This document shows positions 1-5,989 of a DNA stretch of 12,163 nt, piece by piece (positions within the stretch are counted from its first letter, which is position 1; each line of letters begins with the position of its first letter). The notes under the pieces were generated by a model that was given only the letters and a program-made list of their open reading frames with translations, did not search any database and was not told the DNA's origin. Where the stretch lies: contig JACCSD010000365.1 in NCBI GenBank assembly GCA_013813185.1, positions 1 through 12,163 of the forward strand. The letters are read 5' to 3'. The translations under genes were made by a program, and so were the position numbers. This DNA comes from Burkholderiaceae bacterium. GTDB taxonomy: Bacteria; Pseudomonadota; Gammaproteobacteria; Burkholderiales; Burkholderiaceae_F.

Positions 1-753
1 GTCGAGACGACCGCGGGGTCGATTAAGTGCGATCAACTGATCATCGGTGCCGGCCCGTGGATCAACTCGCTATGGAACATGCTCGGCCTGCCGAAGCAGA
101 TCAGCGTTAAGGGACGCGACGGCACCACGCACGATGGCATACCGATGTGGCACTACATGGCCCTGCAGGAAGGCACGCTCGGCGTCGATCCCGATTATCA
201 GAAGACCAATGACGGCGCGATGCCGCCGGTGATCCACGTCGATACCGACGCGCCGCTGCACTCGGACCGTGACGGCAAGCTGATCACCGACAAACTCTGG
301 GGCATCTACTACAAGCCGGACTTCAACTTCGGCGGCGTGCAAGGCGGCGCGATGCCCGCCACAGTGGAGACACCCGCCGACGAGGTGCATGTCGATCCCT
401 ACGGTCCGAAGTCGCCCGAGTTCGTCGTGACCGACAACTTCGCCGACATGTGGACTTCCGCGCTCGCGTTCTGCCAGAAGCGCTTCGAAGGCAAGAGTGG
501 TGTGTACAAGAAGGAGCCGTCCGGCGGCATCGGCTGCTTCACGCCCGACAGTTTCCCGGTGTTCGACCGCTTTCGCCAAAATGTTTACGTGATTGCCGAC
601 TCGAATCACGGCTACAAGATGATCGGCGTCGGCAAGCTGGTGGCCGATGATCTGCTCGGCGAACCGAGCGCGCTGCTCGAGCCGTTTCGCTTCTCGCGCT
701 ACGCGACGGGCAAGCTGCACCCGGTAAGCAATAGTCCGTTTCCGTGGAGCTAG
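1..753 (+). CDS. FAD-dependent oxidoreductase (DAO family), C-terminal part, cut by left edge
   Basis: The reading frame is open from base 1 to the TAG at 751-753, so the first residues lie outside the window; about 250 residues are visible. The segment LIIGAGPWINSLWNMLGL near the start matches the second strand of the FAD-binding fold that DAO-family enzymes carry in the middle of the protein. The end (FPVFDRFRQNVYVIADSNHGYKMIGVGKLVADDLLG, split here as FPVFDRF, then NVYVIADSNHGYKMIGVG, then LVADDLLG) matches the family's C-terminal FAD-contact region, where a Gly-rich turn precedes the last helix. Such flavoenzymes oxidise amino acids or N-methylated amines; the substrate cannot be read from this fragment. 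The Rossmann GxGxxG motif, which would be N-terminal, is not in the window. It is separate from the heterotetrameric sarcosine oxidase found further right on the other strand. A toxin-antitoxin pair follows 65 bp downstream. Confidence 0.85.
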   Translation, partial: VETTAGSIKCDQLIIGAGPWINSLWNMLGLPKQISVKGRDGTTHDGIPMWHYMALQEGTLGVDPDYQKTNDGAMPPVIHVDTDAPLHSDRDGKLITDKLWGIYYKPDFNFGGVQGGAMPATVETPADEVHVDPYGPKSPEFVVTDNFADMWTSALAFCQKRFEGKSGVYKKEPSGGIGCFTPDSFPVFDRFRQNVYVIADSNHGYKMIGVGKLVADDLLGEPSALLEPFRFSRYATGKLHPVSNSPFPWS

Positions 754-759
754 TTCGGG

Positions 760-788
760 TTGCGCGTTCCTGACTAATCCGTCAGAAT
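760..788 (+). promoter_or_regulatory. Weak candidate promoter for the toxin-antitoxin pair
   Basis: TTGCGC at 760-765 and CAGAAT at 783-788 are spaced by 17 nt, with 3/6 and 4/6 matches to the sigma-70 -35 and -10 consensus. The -10-like box directly abuts the inverted repeat at 788-807, so a start site about 6-8 nt downstream would fall inside the repeat. A smaller dyad, CTGAC at 770-774 and GTCAG at 781-785, lies within the spacer and -10 region. The match is weak and is supported mainly by position. Confidence 0.25.
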
Positions 789-807
789 GCGTTGCATTTG
801 CAACGCA
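788..807. promoter_or_regulatory. Perfect inverted repeat, likely autoregulatory operator of the antitoxin
   Basis: TGCGTTGCA (788-796), a 2-nt TT spacer, and TGCAACGCA (799-807) form a perfect dyad with 9-bp arms. It ends immediately before the AAAGGA ribosome-binding site and 11 bp before the antitoxin ATG. Type II antitoxins with ribbon-helix-helix domains bind such palindromes at their own promoter and repress the operon. The 2-nt spacer makes an RNA hairpin with the full stem unlikely, and no T-run follows, so a terminator for the upstream oxidoreductase gene is less likely. Confidence 0.55.
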
Positions 808-818
808 AAGGAATTGCA

Positions 819-1097
819 ATGAAGACCGCTACGTTTCCATCGCTGCGCGTCGATCCAGGACTTCGAGAATCAGCCGAGCAGGTTTTGCAGGATGGCGAGA
901 GCATTTCAAGTTTCGTCGAGCAGTCGATTCGAGAAAGCGTCGAGCGCAGACAGGCGCAGCGCGAGTTCATCGCGCGAGGCTTACGTTCGCGCGAGGCTGC
1001 GCATCGCACGGGTAAGTATGTCAAGTCCGGAGCTGTCATCGGACGACTCGAAAAAATGCTCGTTCGCGCGAAGGCTTCGGCGAAAAGACGTAAGTGA
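819..1097 (+). CDS. YlcI/YnfO-like antitoxin of a type II toxin-antitoxin system
   Basis: A 92-residue basic protein. Residues about 4-40 (FPSLRVDPGLRESAEQVL, then GESISSFVEQSIRESVE) fit a ribbon-helix-helix DNA-binding fold: a short beta strand followed by two helices. The C-terminal half is rich in Arg, Lys and Ala and would be the part that wraps the toxin. It resembles the YlcI/YnfO family of small proteins often found next to ParE/RelE toxins. I chose the ATG at 819 because AAAGGA at 807-812 is well spaced before it; a TTG at 792 in the same frame lies inside the inverted repeat and is unlikely. The stop overlaps the toxin start by 4 nt (GTGA), so the two are translationally coupled. Family assignment is from pattern recognition; the toxin partner next door supports it strongly. 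Confidence 0.8.
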   Translation: MKTATFPSLRVDPGLRESAEQVLQDGESISSFVEQSIRESVERRQAQREFIARGLRSREAAHRTGKYVKSGAVIGRLEKMLVRAKASAKRRK

Positions 1098-1402
1098 GTT
1101 ATCGGGTCCGCTTCACGGAAGACGCAGAAGCCGACTTGGTTCGACTCTATGAATTCATTCTGGCGAAAGACGGCACGCACTCGCCGGTGGCTGCGCGCGC
1201 AGTCGAAGCAATCGGGAATGCGATCAGGAGTCTGGAGCTTTCGCCCTTCAGTTACCGAAAGGCAACCCGAGACAACCCATTTTTGCGCGAGCTGGTGATT
1301 CCGTTCGGGGCCGCCGGCTACGTTGCGTTATTCGAGATCGACGACGACAAGACCGTCACCATCCTGGCAGTACGCCACCAACGAGAAGACGACTATCACT
1401 AA
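1094..1402 (+). CDS. ParE/RelE-family toxin
   Basis: A 102-residue protein starting with GTG inside the antitoxin stop. The order of elements fits the ParE/RelE superfamily: an N-terminal strand (YRVRFTEDAEADL), two helices (DLVRLYEFILA and SPVAARAVEAIGNAIRSL), then strands carrying RELVIPFGAAGYVALFEI and the end TVTILAVRHQREDDY. The RELxIPFG..GYVALFEI and ILAVRHQRE patterns are characteristic. ParE members poison DNA gyrase and RelE members cut mRNA in the ribosome; which applies cannot be decided here, although the RHQREDDY ending looks ParE-like. The protein is full length, without frameshift or stop, so the module looks intact. Base use (for instance ATTCTGGCGAAAGACG, TTTTTGCGC) seems somewhat less GC-rich than the flanking catabolic genes, which would fit acquisition by transfer, but I did not compute this. 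Confidence 0.88.
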   Translation: MSYRVRFTEDAEADLVRLYEFILAKDGTHSPVAARAVEAIGNAIRSLELSPFSYRKATRDNPFLRELVIPFGAAGYVALFEIDDDKTVTILAVRHQREDDYH

Positions 1403-1418
1403 AGCGGACGCTCTTCGT

Positions 1419-2366
1419 TTGCTCGATCTCAAAACTCTCAAAGTCTTCATCACCGTCGCCGACCTGGCGAACATGACGGCGGCCGCCAAGCGGCTCGGCC
1501 TTTCGCAGTCCGCGGTCTCACAGGCAATTCGCCAGCTTGAAGAAAGCGTCGGCGCGGTGTTGATCGATCGGGAGCGCCGTCCCTTGACACTGACTGCCGC
1601 CGGCGCCGCCTTGCGTTTGCGCGGAGGCGCGCTGGTGGCCGAGGCCGAGACCCTTTACAAAACCGTGCGCGAGCAAGCCGGCGGCGAAGCGCAGGTGCTC
1701 AGAATTGGCATGGTCGACTCGTTCGCTGCGACGATCGGCCCGGCGCTGATCAAACGGCTGTTGTCATCCGCCGTGCACTTGCATGTGAGTTCGGGCTTGT
1801 CACCCGGCTTGGGCGACGCACTGCTCGAACGCCGGCTCGATATGATCGTCACCACTGATCCGCCCGACTCGGCGGTCGCGTTCGAGCGTCATCGATTGCT
1901 CGAGGAAGACTATGTGCTGCTGCTGCCGAAACGGCTGGCGGATACCGAACCCAAGCCAACGTTGGCGCGCCTCGCCACCATCGCCCCGCTGGTGCGCTTC
2001 AACATCGATTCGCATATCGGCCTACAGATCGAGCGCTATCTGCGTGCCGAAGGAGTGGTTCCGCCGCATCGGCTCGAAATCGATACGGCGGAGAGTCTGG
2101 TCGCGATGGTCGCCGCCGAGATCGGTTGGGCGTTGATCACGCCCTTGTGTTTGTTGCAAGCGCGCGCAGATCCGGTGGCAGTCACTCCGATGGCGCTGCC
2201 TGGCGCGGGATTCAACCGCGCGCTCAGCCTCGTTTCGCGCCGCGGCGAATACGGGGAACTGCCCGGCACGATCGCAGCTGCCACGGACGAGATCTTTCAA
2301 GCGGAATGGCTGCCGAAACTTGAGCGATTCGCCCCGTGGCTTGCCGCCAAACTAGCGGTTGGATAG
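1419..2366 (+). CDS. LysR-family transcriptional regulator
   Basis: With the TTG start at 1419 the protein has 315 residues, normal for the family. Residues about 3-62 form the winged helix-turn-helix: LKTLKVFITVADLANMTAAA, then KRLGLSQSAVSQAIRQLEES, then LIDRERRPLTLTAAG. The rest (from about residue 85, VLRIGMVDSFAATIGPALI) is the two-lobed periplasmic-binding-like effector domain, ending near WLPKLERFAPWLAAKL. No ATG or GTG exists in frame before the conserved MLDLKTLKVF beginning; the only alternatives are this TTG and an earlier TTG at 1323 inside the toxin gene. The gene lies 16 nt after the toxin stop on the same strand, so it may be co-transcribed with the toxin-antitoxin pair. Its target is unknown; the upstream oxidoreductase gene and the convergent transporter-ligase genes are candidates by position only. 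Confidence 0.88.
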   Translation: MLDLKTLKVFITVADLANMTAAAKRLGLSQSAVSQAIRQLEESVGAVLIDRERRPLTLTAAGAALRLRGGALVAEAETLYKTVREQAGGEAQVLRIGMVDSFAATIGPALIKRLLSSAVHLHVSSGLSPGLGDALLERRLDMIVTTDPPDSAVAFERHRLLEEDYVLLLPKRLADTEPKPTLARLATIAPLVRFNIDSHIGLQIERYLRAEGVVPPHRLEIDTAESLVAMVAAEIGWALITPLCLLQARADPVAVTPMALPGAGFNRALSLVSRRGEYGELPGTIAAATDEIFQAEWLPKLERFAPWLAAKLAVG

Positions 2367-2398
2367 AAGCGCGAAGTTTTGGTGTGAGAAGCGCTTCT
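2365..2398. terminator. Hairpin between convergent genes, possible weak terminator
   Basis: AGAAGCGC at 2365-2372 pairs with GCGCTTCT at 2391-2398 (8-bp stem, 18-nt loop); alternatively AGAAGCGCTTCT at 2387-2398 is itself a 12-bp palindrome. It lies in the 57-bp gap between the LysR gene stop and the end of the convergent transporter gene, where a bidirectional terminator is expected. Neither strand has a proper T-run after the stem, so intrinsic termination would be weak. Confidence 0.25.
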
Positions 2399-2423
2399 TC
2401 CCGTCTCCCCGGCACGAATGGGC

Positions 2424-3341
2424 TTACGCCGCCGCGCCCGCCGTCGTGGGCACCTTCGCCTGATCGCGCGCCAGCTCTTCGCGCGTGGTGATCCGGCGGA
2501 ACCAGACCGTGATCGCGCTTGAGGTCAGCACGATGAAGAGCGAATAAAGCACCGGGACCAGCAACACCTGCTGTTGCATCGTCCCCGTGAACGTCAGCGT
2601 CACGATCAACACCGCCAGCGGACCGTTCTGAATGCCTGTTTCGAGCGCGATCGTCCGGGCGCGGCGGGTGTCCTGCCGCAGCGCGCGGGACAGGAAGTAG
2701 CCCAGCAGCATGCCCGCCAGGCCAAGTCCGATCGAAGCGAAGTACACCGCGCCCGGCGTCGTCATCAGTAGTTGCCAGTTGCGCGGCACCCAGGAACCGA
2801 TCAGAAACACGATGACGAACACGCCGAGCAGAGCGCCGATCAGCTCGATGGAGGCGCCCACATTGGGATTCCATTTGCGCAACGCGATGCCGATCACGGT
2901 CGGCACCAGTAGCACGACCAGCACCTGGGCCACATTGGCCGCCGGGATCACGTACTCGCTGGAGACGTTCAGCAGCCCGCCGTAGAAGGTCAGCAGCAGC
3001 GGCACCATGAGCACTGCGACCAGCGTCGAACACACCGTCATCATGATCGACAGTGCGAGCGCGCCCTTGCTGAAATACGTGAAGATGTTGGAGGTGGTAC
3101 CGCCCGGCATGCAGCCCATCAGCAGCAGGCCGACGGCAATCGCGGGGGGCAGGCCGAGCAAGACCGCCATCAGATAGCCCAGGAACGGCATGATGCCGTA
3201 CTGGCACAACAGACCGACCAGGATTCCCTGCGGCCGGCGAAACGCGATCTTGAAATCCTTGAAGGTCAGTGACGCGCCCATGCCAAGCATGATGATCATC
3301 ATCATCACGCCCAGAAGCCGGGTCTCCAGTTCTGTCAGCAT
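2424..3341 (-). CDS. Bile acid:sodium symporter (BASS/SBF) family transporter
   Basis: A 305-residue, strongly hydrophobic inner-membrane protein with roughly nine or ten membrane segments, normal for the family. Two hallmark regions are present: CMPGGTTSNIFTYFSKG (from residue 77) followed by LSIMMTVCST, and ETGIQNGPLA (234-243), with the Glu, Gln and Asn that coordinate sodium in characterised BASS proteins. Family members move organic anions such as bile acids, pantoate, pyruvate or other carboxylates with sodium; the substrate here is not visible. ATG at 3341 has a GGAG ribosome-binding site (complement of 3349-3352) 7 nt upstream. It lies 58 bp after the acyl-CoA ligase gene on the same strand and is probably its operon partner, suggesting import of the acid that the ligase activates. 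The C-terminus is short and cytoplasmic (REELARDQAK). Confidence 0.9.
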   Translation of the reverse strand: MLTELETRLLGVMMMIIMLGMGASLTFKDFKIAFRRPQGILVGLLCQYGIMPFLGYLMAVLLGLPPAIAVGLLLMGCMPGGTTSNIFTYFSKGALALSIMMTVCSTLVAVLMVPLLLTFYGGLLNVSSEYVIPAANVAQVLVVLLVPTVIGIALRKWNPNVGASIELIGALLGVFVIVFLIGSWVPRNWQLLMTTPGAVYFASIGLGLAGMLLGYFLSRALRQDTRRARTIALETGIQNGPLAVLIVTLTFTGTMQQQVLLVPVLYSLFIVLTSSAITVWFRRITTREELARDQAKVPTTAGAAA

Positions 3342-3399
3342 CGTGCGGCTCCGTTAAATGTGGTGGGCAGCCCGTTTGAAAAGTGTTGTCCCGAGTCGC

Positions 3400-5142
3400 T
3401 CAGCGTGCATCGCGAGCGCGCTCGTATTCGGCGCGCAGTTCCCGGCGCAAAATCTTGCCGACCGGCGTTTTCGGCAGTTCGCGGCGGATCTCGATCGCCT
3501 TCGGCACCTTGTATTCAGTCAGGTGCTTGCGGCAATGAGCACGCACCGCTTCTTCAGTGAGGCCCTCGGCCAGCGGAACCACATAGGCGCGCACGGCCTC
3601 GCCGCTCTTCGCGTCCGGCACGCCGATCACGCCGACCTCGAGCACTTCGTCCATGCTGGCGATCACGTTCTCGACCTCGTTCGGATAAACGTTGAAGCCG
3701 GATACCAGCACCAGATCCTTCATGCGATCGACGATCCGGAAGTAGCCGTCGGCGTCCATCACAGCGATGTCGCCGGTATGCAACCAACCGTTGCGGATCG
3801 TCCTCGCGGTTTCATCGGGGCGGTTCCAGTAGCCGGCCATGACCTGCGGACCGCGCACCGTCAGCTCTCCCGCCTTGCCCAGAGCTACCGGAGCGCCCGC
3901 GGGGTCGACCAGGCGAACGTCAGTGTTCGGAACCGGGATACCGATCGACTCCGGTTTCTGATTGCCTGACAGCGGGTTGAAGCTGATCGCCGGGGATGCC
4001 TCGGTCAGTCCATAGCCTTCGGCGATTCTGGTTCGGGTCACGCGCTCCCAGCGCTGGGCCACCGCGTGCTGCAGCGCTGCGCCACCCGCGACCGCTGCCT
4101 TCAGGTGCTTGGGCGGAAACGCCGTGAACCACTCTTCATTGAGCAGCGCGTTAAACAGCGTGTTGACGCCACTTACCCAGGTGATCGGGTAGTTCTCGAA
4201 CGCGCGCTGCAGGTTACCGATCGGCCGCGGGTTCGGTGCCAGCACATTGCGCGCACCGACCGCATAAAAGCAGAGCAGATTGAAGGTGAACGCGAAGATG
4301 TGATACAGCGGCAGGGCCGTCAGCACCACCTCCTTGCCGATGTCGATATGCGAACGACCCATCGCGAGCGCCTGCTCGACGTTCGACAGCAGGTTGCCGT
4401 GGGTGAGCATCGCGCCCTTGCTGACACCCGTCGTGCCGCCGGTGTACTGCAGCACGGCGAGCGTGTCGTGCCCGCATTCCTGCGTGTAGGTCGACACCTC
4501 GATCCGCTTCTCCTGCTTCACGCGCGCGCCTTCTGCCAGCGCCCGTTCCAGCCGCACATGGTCGACCGTGATCGCCGGCAGCGCGCGGTTCCAGATCTTC
4601 ATGACCGAGCGGATGACCGCGCGTGGCACGGCCGGGAAGAACTGCGGTACCTGGCAGACGATGATCTTCTTCAGACGCGTCGTCGACACCATGCCCTGCA
4701 GCTTGTTGGCAAACATGTCGACGATCACCAGTGCCTCGGCACCGGAATCGCTCAGCTGATGCTCCATCTCGGTCGGCGTGTACAACGGATTCGTGTTGAC
4801 CAGCACACAACCCGCCTTCAGCACGCCGAAGGCTGCGACCGGATACGCGAGGCAGTTGGGCGACTGCAGCGCGACGCGCGCGCCGGGCGCCAGCCCCACA
4901 CACTCACGCAGATAGACCGCGAAGGCGTCCGAGTGCTGCGCGATCTGCGCGTACGTCAGCGAGCCATGCATGCCGTTGGGCATGCAGGTCGAAAACGCGG
5001 TCTGTGTAGCAAAGCGCGTGTCGGAATCGCTGAGGAACTTCGCCAGGTTCGCGTGGCGCAGGGGCGGCAGCTGCTTCGCAATGGCTTCGCCATATTGATT
5101 CACCCACGGCTTGCGGTCGTAAACCATCGGATCCTGAGGCAC
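3400..5142 (-). CDS. Long-chain-type acyl-CoA ligase (AMP-binding, FadD family)
   Basis: Activates a carboxylic acid to its CoA thioester through an acyl-adenylate, using ATP. From the chosen start (580 residues) the motifs are: P-loop YTGGTTGVSKG at about 233-243, adenylate-binding GYGLTEASP at 376, TGD at 456-458, the linker DRMKDLVLVSGFNVYPNEVE at about 472-491, and the catalytic lysine in TPVGKILRREL near 563. All key residues are intact. The overall sequence is closest to long-chain fatty acyl-CoA ligases, but the true chain length or ring content of the substrate is not decided by motifs. Start: GTG at 5142 has GGGAG 5 nt before it (MVPQDPMVYDRKPW); ATG at 5127 with AGGA upstream is nearly as good, and the frame is open back to a GTG at 5181. 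The transporter gene follows 58 bp downstream. A housekeeping role in beta-oxidation remains possible. Confidence 0.9.
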   Translation of the reverse strand: MPQDPMVYDRKPWVNQYGEAIAKQLPPLRHANLAKFLSDSDTRFATQTAFSTCMPNGMHGSLTYAQIAQHSDAFAVYLRECVGLAPGARVALQSPNCLAYPVAAFGVLKAGCVLVNTNPLYTPTEMEHQLSDSGAEALVIVDMFANKLQGMVSTTRLKKIIVCQVPQFFPAVPRAVIRSVMKIWNRALPAITVDHVRLERALAEGARVKQEKRIEVSTYTQECGHDTLAVLQYTGGTTGVSKGAMLTHGNLLSNVEQALAMGRSHIDIGKEVVLTALPLYHIFAFTFNLLCFYAVGARNVLAPNPRPIGNLQRAFENYPITWVSGVNTLFNALLNEEWFTAFPPKHLKAAVAGGAALQHAVAQRWERVTRTRIAEGYGLTEASPAISFNPLSGNQKPESIGIPVPNTDVRLVDPAGAPVALGKAGELTVRGPQVMAGYWNRPDETARTIRNGWLHTGDIAVMDADGYFRIVDRMKDLVLVSGFNVYPNEVENVIASMDEVLEVGVIGVPDAKSGEAVRAYVVPLAEGLTEEAVRAHCRKHLTEYKVPKAIEIRRELPKTPVGKILRRELRAEYERARDAR

Positions 5143-5214
5143 GACGTCTCCCTGGTCGCAGATCGGCGGCCCTGTTCGCACCGAAGGCGATGATTGTGAG
5201 GAGCATCGGCCGCA

Positions 5215-5272
5215 ACCGGCGACCGGTACAGGGCTTTCCCATCAATCTATAGCGATCAGCGCTTGCCGTCCA
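5215..5272 (-). promoter_or_regulatory. Candidate promoter and dyad upstream of the acyl-CoA ligase gene
   Basis: On the minus strand a TATAGA box (complement of 5246-5251) is preceded, 15 nt upstream, by TGGACG (complement of 5267-5272), a 4/6 match to the -35 consensus with a short spacer. About 20 nt downstream of the box is a perfect small dyad, ACCGG-CGA-CCGGT (5215-5227), which could be an operator near the transcription start. The stretch 5143-5339, between the ligase gene and the methyltransferase remnant, holds no other gene that I can support. The evidence is weak. Confidence 0.2.
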
Positions 5273-5273
5273 T

Positions 5274-5304
5274 CCGCCGCTGGCGGCGACTGGGCTTGGC
5301 CCAG
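5274..5304. repeat. Two adjacent short hairpins between the sarcosine oxidase operon and the ligase gene
   Basis: CCGCC-GCT-GGCGG (5274-5286) and CTGGGC-TTG-GCCCAG (5290-5304) are perfect inverted repeats with 3-nt loops, three bases apart. They sit downstream of the last operon gene on the minus strand, where transcription should stop. The only T-run (TTTTTT, complement of 5307-5312) comes before the hairpins in the minus-strand transcript, not after, so they do not form a classical intrinsic terminator. Confidence 0.3.
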
Positions 5305-5339
5305 CTAAAAAAGAGGAGTGCCCACGATGCGCCGACCGA

Positions 5340-5456
5340 TCAGCGCAATGCGCGCCCTTCGCCGCAGCCGACTTCGAGCAGTTGCGCCTGGAGCGGGAGG
5401 TGCTTCGTCAGAAAACTCACCGTCTCCGCGGTTGCGACGGCAATCGGTTCGTTCAT
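5340..5456 (-). pseudogene. Truncated class I SAM-dependent methyltransferase (N-terminal remnant)
   Basis: ATG at 5456 overlaps the soxG stop by 4 nt (ATGA), a coupled arrangement like the other junctions of this operon. The 38 codons read MNEPIAVATAETVSFL, TKHLPLQAQLLEV, GCGEGRALR and then TGA. The segment LLEVGCGEGR is the glycine-rich motif I that binds the SAM cofactor in Rossmann-fold methyltransferases, whose usual length is 200 residues or more. Everything after motif I is missing: no acidic loop after strand 2, no later strands. In the frame shifted at about 5350 one can read ARIALIGRRIVGTPLF before a TAG at 5305, which could be a decayed continuation of strand 2, but this is speculative. 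The remnant implies an earlier intact soxG-methyltransferase arrangement that was cut by deletion or by arrival of the fadD-side DNA. It could still be translated as a short peptide, probably without function. Confidence 0.6.
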
Positions 5457-5989
5457 CGTGGCTGATACCCATGCTGCGCCGCAGATAGGCATAGCGTTCG
5501 CCACACGTCGCGTGCAAAGCTGCGTGCGACCATGACGACGAAAGTCGGAGCTTCATCGGTTTTGTACAACAGCGCGTTGACGCGGCCGAAGACGCTTTGT
5601 GCACAGTCGCCGGCGCGAAAAGTACGTGGATGCAGATCCAGCGGGCACCCGGTTGCAAGCAGATCGATGGCGCGGGCTCCCGCAAGCCGGTAGGCGACGC
5701 GCGATGCCGACAGATCGAACAACGCGCCGCCTACCGCGTTCAGCGCATTACGCTTGTCGATGAAGTTGGCGAGCGGCGAGCTGGCCGACTCTGCTACCAG
5801 CAACCATGAGCGCGGGCCGAGCCAGAACGCGGTCAGTGCATCGGTGCGAGCGGTGGTGTTCGGCAAGACCGGCAATGCAATCGAGAACTGGCGTGACAGC
5901 TGACCGGTGAAGTCCGCGCGCGACGCATCGCCTTGCACGTTCCATGCAGCGGCGATCGGCACTTCAGTGAGTGTGATGGAATCAGACAC
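5453..5989 (-). CDS. soxG: Sarcosine oxidase gamma subunit
   Basis: A 178-residue protein, normal for SoxG. This small subunit of heterotetrameric sarcosine oxidase is related to the folate-binding domain of the glycine-cleavage T-protein family. Recognisable segments include TAFWLGPRSWLLV (about 53-65), ALFDLSASRVAYRLAGARAI (about 88-107), DLLATGCPLDLHPRTF (about 108-123), GDCAQSVFGRVNALLYK (about 126-142) and FVVMVARSFARDVWRTL (about 150-166), which follow the family pattern. In the enzyme it assembles with alpha, beta and delta subunits in the cytoplasm. It starts with GTG at 5989, overlapping the soxA stop by 8 nt, with a purine-rich GGAAGGCGAG stretch upstream as ribosome-binding site. 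Its stop overlaps the ATG of the truncated methyltransferase. The gene itself looks complete. Confidence 0.9.
   Translation of the reverse strand: MSDSITLTEVPIAAAWNVQGDASRADFTGQLSRQFSIALPVLPNTTARTDALTAFWLGPRSWLLVAESASSPLANFIDKRNALNAVGGALFDLSASRVAYRLAGARAIDLLATGCPLDLHPRTFRAGDCAQSVFGRVNALLYKTDEAPTFVVMVARSFARDVWRTLCLSAAQHGYQPR

Noticed and set aside
792..818. Antitoxin start at the TTG at 792
   Set aside because: It lies inside the inverted repeat and has no ribosome-binding site, while the ATG at 819 has AAAGGA at proper spacing.
2224..3207. 327-codon minus-strand frame overlapping the symporter gene in another frame and running into the LysR gene
   Set aside because: The symporter frame has complete family motifs, whereas this one is Arg/Gly/Asp-rich without membrane segments.
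5242..5304. Possible decayed methyltransferase C-terminus ending near ADGRQALIAID before a TGA at 5242
   Set aside because: It is in a different frame from the remnant, separated by a stop, and too short to assign to any family.
5290..5312. Hairpin CTGGGC/GCCCAG with a nearby A/T run as an intrinsic terminator
   Set aside because: In either direction the U-run does not follow the stem: on plus it is an A-run, on minus the T-run comes before the hairpin.
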